Shown: in pieces, positions 45,813-53,571 of the stretch | How positions within the stretch are numbered: position 1 is the first letter of the stretch | Layout of the letters: every line of letters starts with the position of its first letter | NCBI GenBank assembly: GCA_045546275.1 | Contig: JAZQCM010000001.1 | Coordinates: 1 to 64,000, forward strand | Length of the DNA: 64,000 nucleotides | Source of the DNA: RGIG1927 sp045546275 | GTDB taxonomy: Bacteria; Bacillota; Clostridia; UMGS1883 | Direction of reading: 5' to 3' | Notes under the pieces: generated by a model | The model's database searches: none | What the model was told of the DNA's origin: nothing | What the model saw: the letters and a program-made list of their open reading frames with translations, nothing else | Translations under genes and position numbers: made by a program

Positions 45813-46400
45813 ATGGAATTTAAGTGGTTAAACGAAGGCATTATAAATAAGACAGACGGAAGAATTGAGATTATGGCACCTGCTCAGACAGATTTCTTCT
45901 GTGGCAGCATTGATGAATGTGAGGAGGGATTTCTTCCTGAGTCGCTTTGTAACGCTCCCTATTATTATACAGAGGTAGAAGGGGATTTTGTGCTTAAGGT
46001 TAAGGTTTCCCACGAATTTAAGGATACTTACGATTCTGCTTCCGTAATGGTGATGAAGGATTTGACTTGTTGGGCAAAATGCTGTTTTGAATTAACGGAT
46101 TTTGGCACACATGCTGCTGTAAGTGTGGTGACAAAGGGAGATTCTGACGATGCTAACGGATGCAACCTTGAAGGCAACACCGCATGGCTTCAGATTTGCA
46201 GAGTTGGCAACAACTTTGCATTCCACTACTCTATGGACGGCGACAACTTTTATATGATGAGATATTTCCATCTTCCGGCAGAGCCTGTCATAAAGGTTGG
46301 TCTTTTGGCACAGGCTCCTGTAGGGAATGGCGGCATCAGAGTTTATGAAAACCTAAGTATCGAGAAAAGAACTGTAAAAAATATACGTGCAGGTAAATAA
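45813..46400 (+). CDS. DUF1349 (YesU-like) ConA-fold protein, second copy
   Basis: A 195-residue cytoplasmic protein, distantly related to its upstream neighbour and of the same DUF1349 family (VSHEFKDTYDSASVMVMKD, WLQICRVGNNFAFHYSMDGDNFYMM, VGLLAQAP). An AAAGGAG site precedes ATG 45813. Two DUF1349 genes in tandem suggest either two related substrates or a heteromer. It ends the ROK operon. Confidence 0.85.
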   Translation: MEFKWLNEGIINKTDGRIEIMAPAQTDFFCGSIDECEEGFLPESLCNAPYYYTEVEGDFVLKVKVSHEFKDTYDSASVMVMKDLTCWAKCCFELTDFGTHAAVSVVTKGDSDDANGCNLEGNTAWLQICRVGNNFAFHYSMDGDNFYMMRYFHLPAEPVIKVGLLAQAPVGNGGIRVYENLSIEKRTVKNIRAGK

Positions 46401-46491
46401 TTCTATTTAACAAAGTTCAAATTATATGTTTTATCAAACAAATTAGTTTGTAGATTTTACAATGCAAATCCTGATTTGACGAGGTGTTACA

Positions 46492-46926
46492 ATGATCAGA
46501 ATAGCGACAAATGGTGACAGTCGTATTTTAGCGGAAATGGCTGTTCAGATGTGGAATAGTCATACTGTTGATGCATTGGAAGCAGAGTTTGTTGAAACAC
46601 TTAACGACAAGCAATCTGTGTTTTTTATCAAGTATATAAATGATTTGCCCGTAGGATTTGCACAATGCGGTTTGAGAACTGACTATGTTGAAGGCACAGA
46701 AAGTTCTCCTGTGGGTTACCTGGAAGGCATTTTCGTAAAAGAAGAATATCGAAAGAACGGATATGCAAAAGAACTGCTTTTCGCTTGTGAAATATGGGCA
46801 AAAGAAAGTGGATGCAGTGAGTTTGCCAGTGATTGCGAGATAGACAATGTTGATAGTTTCAAATTTCATATGGCAATGGGATTTGATGAAGCAAATCGCA
46901 TCATCTGCTTCAAGAAAAGATTGTAA
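46492..46926 (+). CDS. GNAT acetyltransferase resembling aminoglycoside 6'-N-acetyltransferases
   Basis: A 144-residue acetyl-CoA-dependent transferase. The layout matches the AAC(6') group: VGYLEGIFVKEEYRKNGYAKELL (acetyl-CoA pyrophosphate loop R-K-N-G-Y-A), then SGCSEFASDCEIDNVDSFKFH and a C-terminal MGFDEANRIICFKK. Chromosomal proteins of this kind are common in Clostridia and many have no proven role in resistance, so drug modification should not be assumed. It is separated from the ROK operon by 91 bp and followed by a strong terminator; no link to the glycan genes is evident. Confidence 0.75.
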   Translation: MIRIATNGDSRILAEMAVQMWNSHTVDALEAEFVETLNDKQSVFFIKYINDLPVGFAQCGLRTDYVEGTESSPVGYLEGIFVKEEYRKNGYAKELLFACEIWAKESGCSEFASDCEIDNVDSFKFHMAMGFDEANRIICFKKRL

Positions 46927-46964
46927 ACAGTTATTCAAATCCCAATTTAATGAGTGGTTAGCAG

Positions 46965-47008
46965 AAAAAATGCTCAAGCAGAGGGACAACTTTGCTTGAG
47001 CATTTTTT
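46965..47008. terminator. Bidirectional terminator
   Basis: A perfect 16-bp stem AAAAAATGCTCAAGCA/TGCTTGAGCATTTTTT (46965-46980 with 46993-47008) between convergent genes. Confidence 0.9.
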
Positions 47009-47010
47009 GT

Positions 47011-48165
47011 TTATAAAAGCTTATTTATAATAACTTTAATTCCACCATCGGCAGGGATAACAGTGCCTGTAAGCTTTGCTTCTTCTAAATATTTAAGGGC
47101 AGGGCTATCGGTAAGTATTTTTGGTGTGGTTATAATTTCTCCATCTGATAGGCTTGCGGCGTTGTTTTCAATAAACATGCTACATGGTGCACCTGTAAAA
47201 TCTGTGCCTTTTAATATGTAGCGGGCAGATAAAGATGTGATACCTTCTGTAATGATTTGTGTGTCAGCTCCGTCATGAACAATCTCACCCTTGAAAAGTG
47301 GGGAATTGCAAAAGCCTGTAAAGGACACAATCCGTGCAGAAACAGGGGAGGATATAACTTCTTCGGTATGATTTATTTTAATATCAATGGAAAAAACTTC
47401 CTCAGGTTTTGGGGAAGGTACATCTTCGGATAGAAATTCTCCGATTAAGTCTATCATATTATCGGTTTCTTTTCCGTTTAAGCCGTGGTCAACATCCATA
47501 TATTCTACATGGCAATTATTGAGCTCCTTTTTGTATTGCTCAATTGATTTTTTGGAAACCACGGTATCTTTAAGTCCGCATATTGCTAAAGCTGGATTAG
47601 TAAAGTTTTTGGTTATTTCGTAAATGGGTAGGTTTTTAGCAATGCGGAAATAATGTCCGCCTACATTGTGAACACCGTCAACATTAATGGATGTGGGAAT
47701 GTTGTTGGTATCGTAGCGATTATGAAAGCATTTGCCTTGTTGTGCATCGGTTTTAAGTGATGCGGCAGGGGCTAAAAGAACAAGCTTTTCCACAATTTCG
47801 GGATATAGCCCTGCCGTCATGCCTGCCACAACACCACCTTGTGAATGACCGATAAGGTAAATGTTTTTTGTATAGCTTTGTTTCTTTGCGTATTCTAAAA
47901 TTGCAATGGCATCGTTGATTTCGTTAAATATGTTCATATTGGTAAAGGTACCTTCACTTTTCCCGTGACCATTAAAATCAAATCGCATAACACCGATGCC
48001 CTTGTCCACAAGGCTTTTGGCAATGCGTGAAAAAATACTTTCGGGATAATCTTCTATTGAGCCACCGAAACCATGAAACAAAATCGCAACAGGAAAGGAT
48101 TTGAGCTCCGGTGCGTCGAGCCTTCCGTGAAGGTTTAAACCATCTCTTTTAAGTGATAAATACAT
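47011..48165 (-). CDS. Alpha/beta-hydrolase fused to a DUF3237-like domain
   Basis: A 384-residue cytoplasmic protein. Residues about 1-250 are an alpha/beta-hydrolase of the serine aminopeptidase or esterase type: oxyanion HGFGGS, nucleophile elbow GHSQGG, and a C-terminal DVDHGLNG supplying the histidine. Residues about 265-384 resemble DUF3237 (GEIVHDGADTQII, ARYILKGTDFTGAP), a beta-barrel of unknown role usually found alone. The fusion is unusual and suggests an esterase whose substrate is bound by the second domain. An acetyl- or feruloyl-ester removing role would fit the locus but is inference. GGAGGTG lies before the start; the gene is divergent from the CE1-type esterase. Confidence 0.82.
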   Translation of the reverse strand: MYLSLKRDGLNLHGRLDAPELKSFPVAILFHGFGGSIEDYPESIFSRIAKSLVDKGIGVMRFDFNGHGKSEGTFTNMNIFNEINDAIAILEYAKKQSYTKNIYLIGHSQGGVVAGMTAGLYPEIVEKLVLLAPAASLKTDAQQGKCFHNRYDTNNIPTSINVDGVHNVGGHYFRIAKNLPIYEITKNFTNPALAICGLKDTVVSKKSIEQYKKELNNCHVEYMDVDHGLNGKETDNMIDLIGEFLSEDVPSPKPEEVFSIDIKINHTEEVISSPVSARIVSFTGFCNSPLFKGEIVHDGADTQIITEGITSLSARYILKGTDFTGAPCSMFIENNAASLSDGEIITTPKILTDSPALKYLEEAKLTGTVIPADGGIKVIINKLL

Positions 48166-48201
48166 TCTAACACCTCCATGCTTTCAATATATCATAAAGC
48201 A

Positions 48202-48230
48202 TTGACAAAATAAAGAATCTATGCGACAAT
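48202..48230 (+). promoter_or_regulatory. Promoter of the CE1-type esterase gene
   Basis: TTGACA (48202-48207) and GACAAT (48225-48230), 17 bp apart, 21 bp before the start codon. Confidence 0.5.
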
Positions 48231-48251
48231 TTTTTTAGGAGTTGATGAAAA

Positions 48252-49121
48252 ATGAACTATAATAAGGCAATAATGGATGTTCCCGAAAAGTATAGAAAGG
48301 AAATTGAAGGCGGTAGGATTGACAAAATATTCTATACCACAAAAGATGGAGATGAGAAGATAGAAAAGCATGCATATGTATATCTCCCGTCATTTTTTGA
48401 TGACAAAAAAGAGTATGACATATTCTACTTTATGCACGGAGGCGGCGATGGTGCTGAAAGCTATTTTTTCGGTGAAGGCAGAGAGGGACTTTTGAAGAAT
48501 ATGCTTGACCACATGATTGAAGAGGGGCTGATTAAGCCTTTGATTGTCGTTACGCCAACCTTCTATACAGGCGGAACAGATGGTAGTGTGCAATCTGCCT
48601 ATGATCATGTTAAAAAATTCCCAAACGAGTTGGTAGAGGATTTGGTGCCTGCTGTGGAAAAAGTGTATAACAGGAACGTGTACGCTAAAGAAAATTCAAG
48701 AGAGTACAGAATGTTCGGTGGTTTTTCAATGGGTTCTGCGTGCGTTTGGGAGGTGTTTATTAACAGCCTTGATTATTTTAAATATTACATGCCCATAAGC
48801 GGAGATTGCTGGGCAGTTGAGGAATACGGCGGAGGGAAGTGTGCCTTCGAAACGGCGAAGCTTCTTTCTGAGGTTGTGAAAAAATCTAAGTATAAAGATG
48901 ACTTTTTCATATATGCCGTAACAGGAACAAATGATGTGGCATATGTTGCCATGAAAGGTCAGATAGAGGCTATGGATAGCTTTGAAGAATTTAAGTTAAC
49001 GCAAAATGATGACGACGGAAATGTTGCATGGAATGTTAAAGAAGGCGGAGTACATCGTTATGAAAGTATTGAAAAATATTTGTATACTGCACTTCCGTTG
49101 ATATTAGAGAAAAGAGAATAA
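48252..49121 (+). CDS. CE1-type esterase (feruloyl/acetyl esterase family)
   Basis: A 289-residue alpha/beta-hydrolase of the esterase D/CE1 kind. It shows YVYLPSFFDDKKEYDIFYFMHGGGD (oxyanion region), the nucleophile elbow GGFSMGS and a C-terminal GGVHRYES with the likely catalytic histidine. No signal peptide, so it should act on imported oligosaccharides. CE1 enzymes release ferulate or acetate from plant polysaccharides, and pectic arabinans can be feruloylated, which fits the arabinofuranosidases nearby. Substrate not determinable. Confidence 0.85.
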   Translation: MNYNKAIMDVPEKYRKEIEGGRIDKIFYTTKDGDEKIEKHAYVYLPSFFDDKKEYDIFYFMHGGGDGAESYFFGEGREGLLKNMLDHMIEEGLIKPLIVVTPTFYTGGTDGSVQSAYDHVKKFPNELVEDLVPAVEKVYNRNVYAKENSREYRMFGGFSMGSACVWEVFINSLDYFKYYMPISGDCWAVEEYGGGKCAFETAKLLSEVVKKSKYKDDFFIYAVTGTNDVAYVAMKGQIEAMDSFEEFKLTQNDDDGNVAWNVKEGGVHRYESIEKYLYTALPLILEKRE

Positions 49122-49215
49122 ATAGGCATTTATCGGTGTATGACACTGTTCTTTAAGGGTTTTAATCAGATGTAACGGCTATAGAAGCAGTGTTGTCAGA
49201 TAAAGTTGCCTGTTT

Positions 49216-50037
49216 TTAAGTGGCAACCATCTTTTGTTTGTTCTTCTTTCTGTATTCATTCGGTGATAATGACGTAATGCGGGTGAAGTTGTTAACAAAG
49301 TGAGAATAGGAGTTATAGCCAACCTCAAGGCTTATTTGTATAAGGCTTTTGTCGGTGGTTTTCAGCATTTCACAGGCTTCGTTTATTTTTAAGGAATTTA
49401 TGTATTGGGATATGGTGAGCTTGGTACCTTTTTTAAAAATACGGCAAAGATAAGAAGGGCTCACAAAGAATGTTTCGGCAAGAAGCGTGATGCTTGTGAT
49501 GCTTTTGTAATTAATGTTTATGTAGGACAAAACTGCGCCGAAAACGGAGTCTGCCTCGTGGATTGGTAAGGCTTCAGCTGTGGGTGAAGCCTTGAGGATT
49601 AAAAGAAGCTCTGAAAGCAGAGAAAAAATTTTGTCGGAATTATTTGAAGAAAGATACTCCCTCTGAAGATGTGAACAAAGGGTCTGTATTTTTTTGAAGT
49701 CATCATATGAGGGCTTCAAAAGAGGATTTTCAAAAACGGAAAGATACAATTCCTGAGCTTTTTGTGTGAGGTATGGAGCAAGAAAGTCTTTGTCGAAATA
49801 AAGAACTGTTCTTTCGTGCTCAGCTTTGCTGAAATTGCCATGTGGCGAAAGCTCTTTTATTACAGCCACACAGTCGGACTCAACAGAAAAAACTGCGTCA
49901 CCTATCATTAAAGTGCTTGTGCCACAGTGAGGCACAAAAATTTCGTAGGAATCGTGATAATGCGGTTCGTGCATTGTATACTTTTTTGACCTTCGGCTTC
50001 TTTCAATGCCAAAGCTTGTATGGCGTTCATAAATCAT
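49216..50037 (-). CDS. AraC-family transcriptional regulator
   Basis: A 273-residue regulator with an N-terminal cupin-like domain (HEPHYHDSYEIFV, VIKELSPHGNF, the metal- or sugar-binding His cluster) and a C-terminal AraC domain (ITLLAETFFVSPSYLCRIFK and SLIQISLEVGYNSYSHFVNNF). ATG 50037 has GGAGGG at ideal spacing; an in-frame ATG at 50058 lies before that site. It is divergent from the GH67-like gene, with 118 bp between start codons, so it probably regulates that gene and perhaps the operons after it. Confidence 0.92.
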   Translation of the reverse strand: MIYERHTSFGIERSRRSKKYTMHEPHYHDSYEIFVPHCGTSTLMIGDAVFSVESDCVAVIKELSPHGNFSKAEHERTVLYFDKDFLAPYLTQKAQELYLSVFENPLLKPSYDDFKKIQTLCSHLQREYLSSNNSDKIFSLLSELLLILKASPTAEALPIHEADSVFGAVLSYININYKSITSITLLAETFFVSPSYLCRIFKKGTKLTISQYINSLKINEACEMLKTTDKSLIQISLEVGYNSYSHFVNNFTRITSLSPNEYRKKNKQKMVAT

Positions 50038-50113
50038 TTTTATCCCTCCTTTGTTCATTTTAGTTCAATATTCTTTATAAATCAAGAAAATTGTTCAATT
50101 AAAATGAAGAAAA

Positions 50114-50142
50114 TTGATATTTATGCTGGTAGAATTTATATA
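50114..50142 (+). promoter_or_regulatory. Promoter of the GH67-like gene
   Basis: TTGATA (50114-50119) and TATATA (50137-50142), 17 bp apart, 13 bp before the start codon with GGGGGA between. Confidence 0.5.
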
Positions 50143-50155
50143 GGGGGATGATAAA

Positions 50156-53100
50156 ATGAAAAAGACAATTAGTATTTTACTTTTAACAACAATGCTTTTA
50201 ACCCTTATGCCCACATTTGTGTTGGGACAGGAAAACATCTTTTACTACACTGTGGCAAGCTATTCCGGACCTACGGTTGGTGAAGGTATGTTCATAGGAA
50301 CACACCGGGCATCGGAAAGCGGTAACGAAAATTGTGCACCCGGAATTGTAGGTACTACTATTTCTGAAACGGGAGGCAGTATATGGAAGAGCAGAGTGGG
50401 GTATTTAGAGTTTGACGTAAAACGCCCCAAGGGAGAATTGGAACAGGCTTACCTCAGATTATACGTGAGTGATGTTAATGAAAACTTAACAGGCTGGATG
50501 CGCCTTGCGGCATATTCTACAGATGGAAAACCCGATACGGTGGCACTTGGCAAGGATTCGAGTTCTACAGGGTATCCTGCAATAAATAATGACTACTCAT
50601 ATAAAGCAGCGTTCTGGTCGGAGGAGATTTATCCTTCATCAAAAAACACCTGGAAGGAAATTGACATAACGGCCGCTGTAGAAGAAGCTTTACAAAAAGA
50701 GCCTGAGGCAGAAAAGGTCAGGCTTGCGTTCCGTCTGCAGGTGCCAAAGGCAGGGTTAAACATTGCACTTGACAGCAAAAACGGTCCGAGAGTGATTATC
50801 TGCGATGATGCTGAAGAGGAGACAAACGTGGAATATGCAAGAAAAAATCTTTTTACACACGATATGTTAAGCGACAACCCCGGCGAGGTGGGCTTTACAT
50901 CACGTTATGAAAACGGCGAGTTTCTCACCGAAAGAGGCTATAATGGCAGAACCTTTTCTCTTTTTGAGGCGGCACAATATGCTCTTTTGTGGGATGAGTA
51001 CGACAAATCACGAGGCGTAACTCTTACCGAGGAGGAGTATATGGAAAATCCTTCCGATAAAACCATACAACAGGAAAACGCCAAAAAGGTCTTTCCATAC
51101 CAAAGTAAAGAACGCGAATGGGTAAAAAAGAAGCGTGAAGAGGTTATAAAAGCCTATACCGAGGTTAAAGAAGCAGGTCAGAAGATTTATTTTATGCAGG
51201 ATGTTATTGTTTTGCCTGTAAAGCTTAAAAATGAAAGAAGCGATATTTTAACCAATGGAAAAATTGATATAAGGCTTGAGACCACACAAACTGTTATGGA
51301 TTATATGTACGAGGAAATGTTCTCGGGGCTTCTTGATAAAGATGGAAAAAGCCTTCTTGACGGTATATACATAAGATACGGCGAAACCTATACAGGTGAA
51401 AGCTGGGGCGTACCCTACCATACAGGTAATAACCCCATTTTAGGGGACGGTACAAAAACCCATCTTATATTAATGAATTATCTGAGGGACAAAGTGTGCG
51501 AGGAGCTTGACGGGGAAATTATTTACAGAACATGGGGCTTCGGCGAATTTCAATACGATTTGGAAACCTACCTTGAAATAAGCAATCAGCTTGAGGTTCA
51601 CGAAAACTTTTACTTTGCCATAAAGCATACCGCAGGGGATTTTCACCGCACTTTTACCTTTAACCAAACCCTTAATGCAGGCAAGCACAACCAGATTGTT
51701 GAGGTGCAATGTGCCCGTGAATATGAGGGTAAGGGCGCTTATCCCAACTACATTGCAGGTGGTGTCATAAACGGCTTTCCCGAGTATGACTTTCTTATGA
51801 GTAAGGACGAAAAGCAAAGCCTCCGTGATGTTATAAACGTTGAGGGTAGCCTTGTTCAAGGCATATGGACCTGGGCGCGTGGGGGCGGTTGGGCAGGTCC
51901 TTATATAAACGGCACAGGCCGTGCTGACAAATCGATACCTGTTCCAAACGGCTCCGAAATGTGGTGTGACTTAAATGCCTATGTTATAAATAAATGGGCG
52001 AAGGATACCTCTGTGAGTGATAAGACACTTGTGCTGGAATATGCGGCAAATGAGCTTGGAATGGACGAAAAGGATGCGGAAAGCTTTTATGAAATATGCG
52101 AAAAGTCAGCCAAAGCGGTGCTTTTAGGCAGAGCACGAAATACTGATAAATATAACGTGGACGTGTGGTGGACACGCGATGATGGTATAAGCACATCAAA
52201 ATTCAGAAGCAATGTTAAAAAAGCTTTTGATAACTCAGTAGAGGATATAATGCTAAAGGAAAAGGCTGAAGCCGTTGCTCTCTGGAAGGAAATGAATGAG
52301 ATTGCAAAAGGTCTTGACGATGCCCTTTATGAGGTGAAGCTTCCCGATTCCGAAACATCGGTTAAAGAGTATATTATAATGACAACAAGCTATGGCTGTT
52401 ATTTGTACGATATTTATTATCAAATGCATATTGCAGAGGTTGAAAGGCTCAGAGCAGAGAATGCAGGCAAGAGCGTAACCGATGAAATGATGCATGCGGT
52501 GCTTAAGTATGATTTGCTCTGGAACAACTGGCAGAAGGAATACGAAGAAAATAAGGAAAAAGGCTATCCAACCCTTTATGCAAGGGAATCGGGCTCCTTT
52601 AAAGGGTATAATTCCTTAGTATACTGCGAGCCATTTTCCTATGTAATGGGAAGCTTTTCAAGGGGCGGACAGAACGAAATTACGCCTTCATGTAAGGGTG
52701 TTAATATTGAAAATGCTCACTATGCCACAGACGACAATATAAACACGGCGGCTACGGCTGTGTTTGACAATGGCGAGGAATATGCAGATAAGTATATTCT
52801 GTTTGAATTTGACGGTGATGAACAGATAAATTCAATTGTTATTAAAAAGCAGAAGCTTACCTTAGCAGGGAATACAACCTACTGGGCAGACCACGCCTAT
52901 GCAGTTGGCTGTGTGTTGGAAGGCAGTAACGATGGCGAGAATTGGGATATGCTATACGAAATGGACAAAACTCCCGACGGACGTGACAATGAAGCGGAGG
53001 TTGTGGTAAAATTTGAAGCTCCTGTAAATTACAGATATATCCGTTACATACGAAAAGAGGCAAACAGTTATATACCATGGGCAGAAAATGGCGGAAACAA

Positions 53101-53401
53101 GCTCATACTTGCAGATATTGCCTTTTATGCCCCCGATGCGGAAAATGTGTGGCTGTCGGATGTTGAAAGGACAGAGGAGGGCATAATGGTAACCCTTGAT
53201 GTTTTCTCGGAAAAACCTGTGGCAACTGTTGTTTGTGCATATTACAAGAATGATATGCTCATTAAAACTGTAACAAAAGCTGTTACACGGGATGAAACAA
53301 CCTACAATATGCCTCTTGTAAAGGATGCAACGAAAACTAAGGTTATGCTTTTTAATATGAAAAAGCTTAAGCCCTTATGTGGAGCGGTAATAATAGAATA
53401 A
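50156..53401 (+). CDS. Secreted putative glycoside hydrolase, GH67-like barrel with binding domains
   Basis: A 1,081-residue exported protein. Order: signal peptide (to about 23); DNRLRE/CBM96-like module (about 27-225) shared with the broken gene at 14556; a large barrel-like region (about 230-840); a F5/8-type C domain (about 845-995); and the shared C-terminal domain (about 998-1081, KVMLFNMKKLKPLCGAVIIE). In the large region IYIRYGETYTGESWG, IIYRTWGFGEFQYD and VEVQCAREYEGKGAYPNY recall alpha-glucuronidases of GH67, but I cannot assign the family firmly; GH115 or an unnamed family are alternatives. Acidic residues in these motifs are the best catalytic candidates. A glucuronic-acid-linked side chain would be a sensible substrate. 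Confidence 0.6.
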   Translation: MKKTISILLLTTMLLTLMPTFVLGQENIFYYTVASYSGPTVGEGMFIGTHRASESGNENCAPGIVGTTISETGGSIWKSRVGYLEFDVKRPKGELEQAYLRLYVSDVNENLTGWMRLAAYSTDGKPDTVALGKDSSSTGYPAINNDYSYKAAFWSEEIYPSSKNTWKEIDITAAVEEALQKEPEAEKVRLAFRLQVPKAGLNIALDSKNGPRVIICDDAEEETNVEYARKNLFTHDMLSDNPGEVGFTSRYENGEFLTERGYNGRTFSLFEAAQYALLWDEYDKSRGVTLTEEEYMENPSDKTIQQENAKKVFPYQSKEREWVKKKREEVIKAYTEVKEAGQKIYFMQDVIVLPVKLKNERSDILTNGKIDIRLETTQTVMDYMYEEMFSGLLDKDGKSLLDGIYIRYGETYTGESWGVPYHTGNNPILGDGTKTHLILMNYLRDKVCEELDGEIIYRTWGFGEFQYDLETYLEISNQLEVHENFYFAIKHTAGDFHRTFTFNQTLNAGKHNQIVEVQCAREYEGKGAYPNYIAGGVINGFPEYDFLMSKDEKQSLRDVINVEGSLVQGIWTWARGGGWAGPYINGTGRADKSIPVPNGSEMWCDLNAYVINKWAKDTSVSDKTLVLEYAANELGMDEKDAESFYEICEKSAKAVLLGRARNTDKYNVDVWWTRDDGISTSKFRSNVKKAFDNSVEDIMLKEKAEAVALWKEMNEIAKGLDDALYEVKLPDSETSVKEYIIMTTSYGCYLYDIYYQMHIAEVERLRAENAGKSVTDEMMHAVLKYDLLWNNWQKEYEENKEKGYPTLYARESGSFKGYNSLVYCEPFSYVMGSFSRGGQNEITPSCKGVNIENAHYATDDNINTAATAVFDNGEEYADKYILFEFDGDEQINSIVIKKQKLTLAGNTTYWADHAYAVGCVLEGSNDGENWDMLYEMDKTPDGRDNEAEVVVKFEAPVNYRYIRYIRKEANSYIPWAENGGNKLILADIAFYAPDAENVWLSDVERTEEGIMVTLDVFSEKPVATVVCAYYKNDMLIKTVTKAVTRDETTYNMPLVKDATKTKVMLFNMKKLKPLCGAVIIE

Positions 53402-53486
53402 TCAAATTAAGAGTCTTTGTGATTGGAAAAGGACTTTTGCATTGATATGCAAAGCTGCAGTCCGATTATAAAATCAACCTTTCAAA

Positions 53487-53519
53487 AATGCGACATCAAA
53501 ACAAAAAAGATGTCGCATT
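53487..53519. terminator. Terminator-like hairpin with ATGCGACAT stem, copy 1
   Basis: An 11-bp stem AATGCGACATC/GATGTCGCATT (53487-53497 with 53509-53519), loop 11 bases, then a T-rich stretch. The same stem recurs at 57261, so identical hairpins flank the beta-helix gene between them. Confidence 0.7.
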
Positions 53520-53526
53520 ACTTTTC

Positions 53527-53555
53527 TTTACTCATGAAAACAATTATAGTATAAT
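53527..53555 (+). promoter_or_regulatory. Promoter of the first beta-helix gene
   Basis: TTTACT (53527-53532) and TATAAT (53550-53555), 17 bp apart, directly after the hairpin and 16 bp before the start codon. Confidence 0.55.
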
Positions 53556-53571
53556 AATCTTGGGGTGTTAT

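Noticed and set aside
46492..46926. Acquired resistance cassette around the AAC(6')-like gene
   Set aside because: There is no integrase, recombination site or mobile element nearby, and such acetyltransferases are common chromosomal genes in Clostridia.
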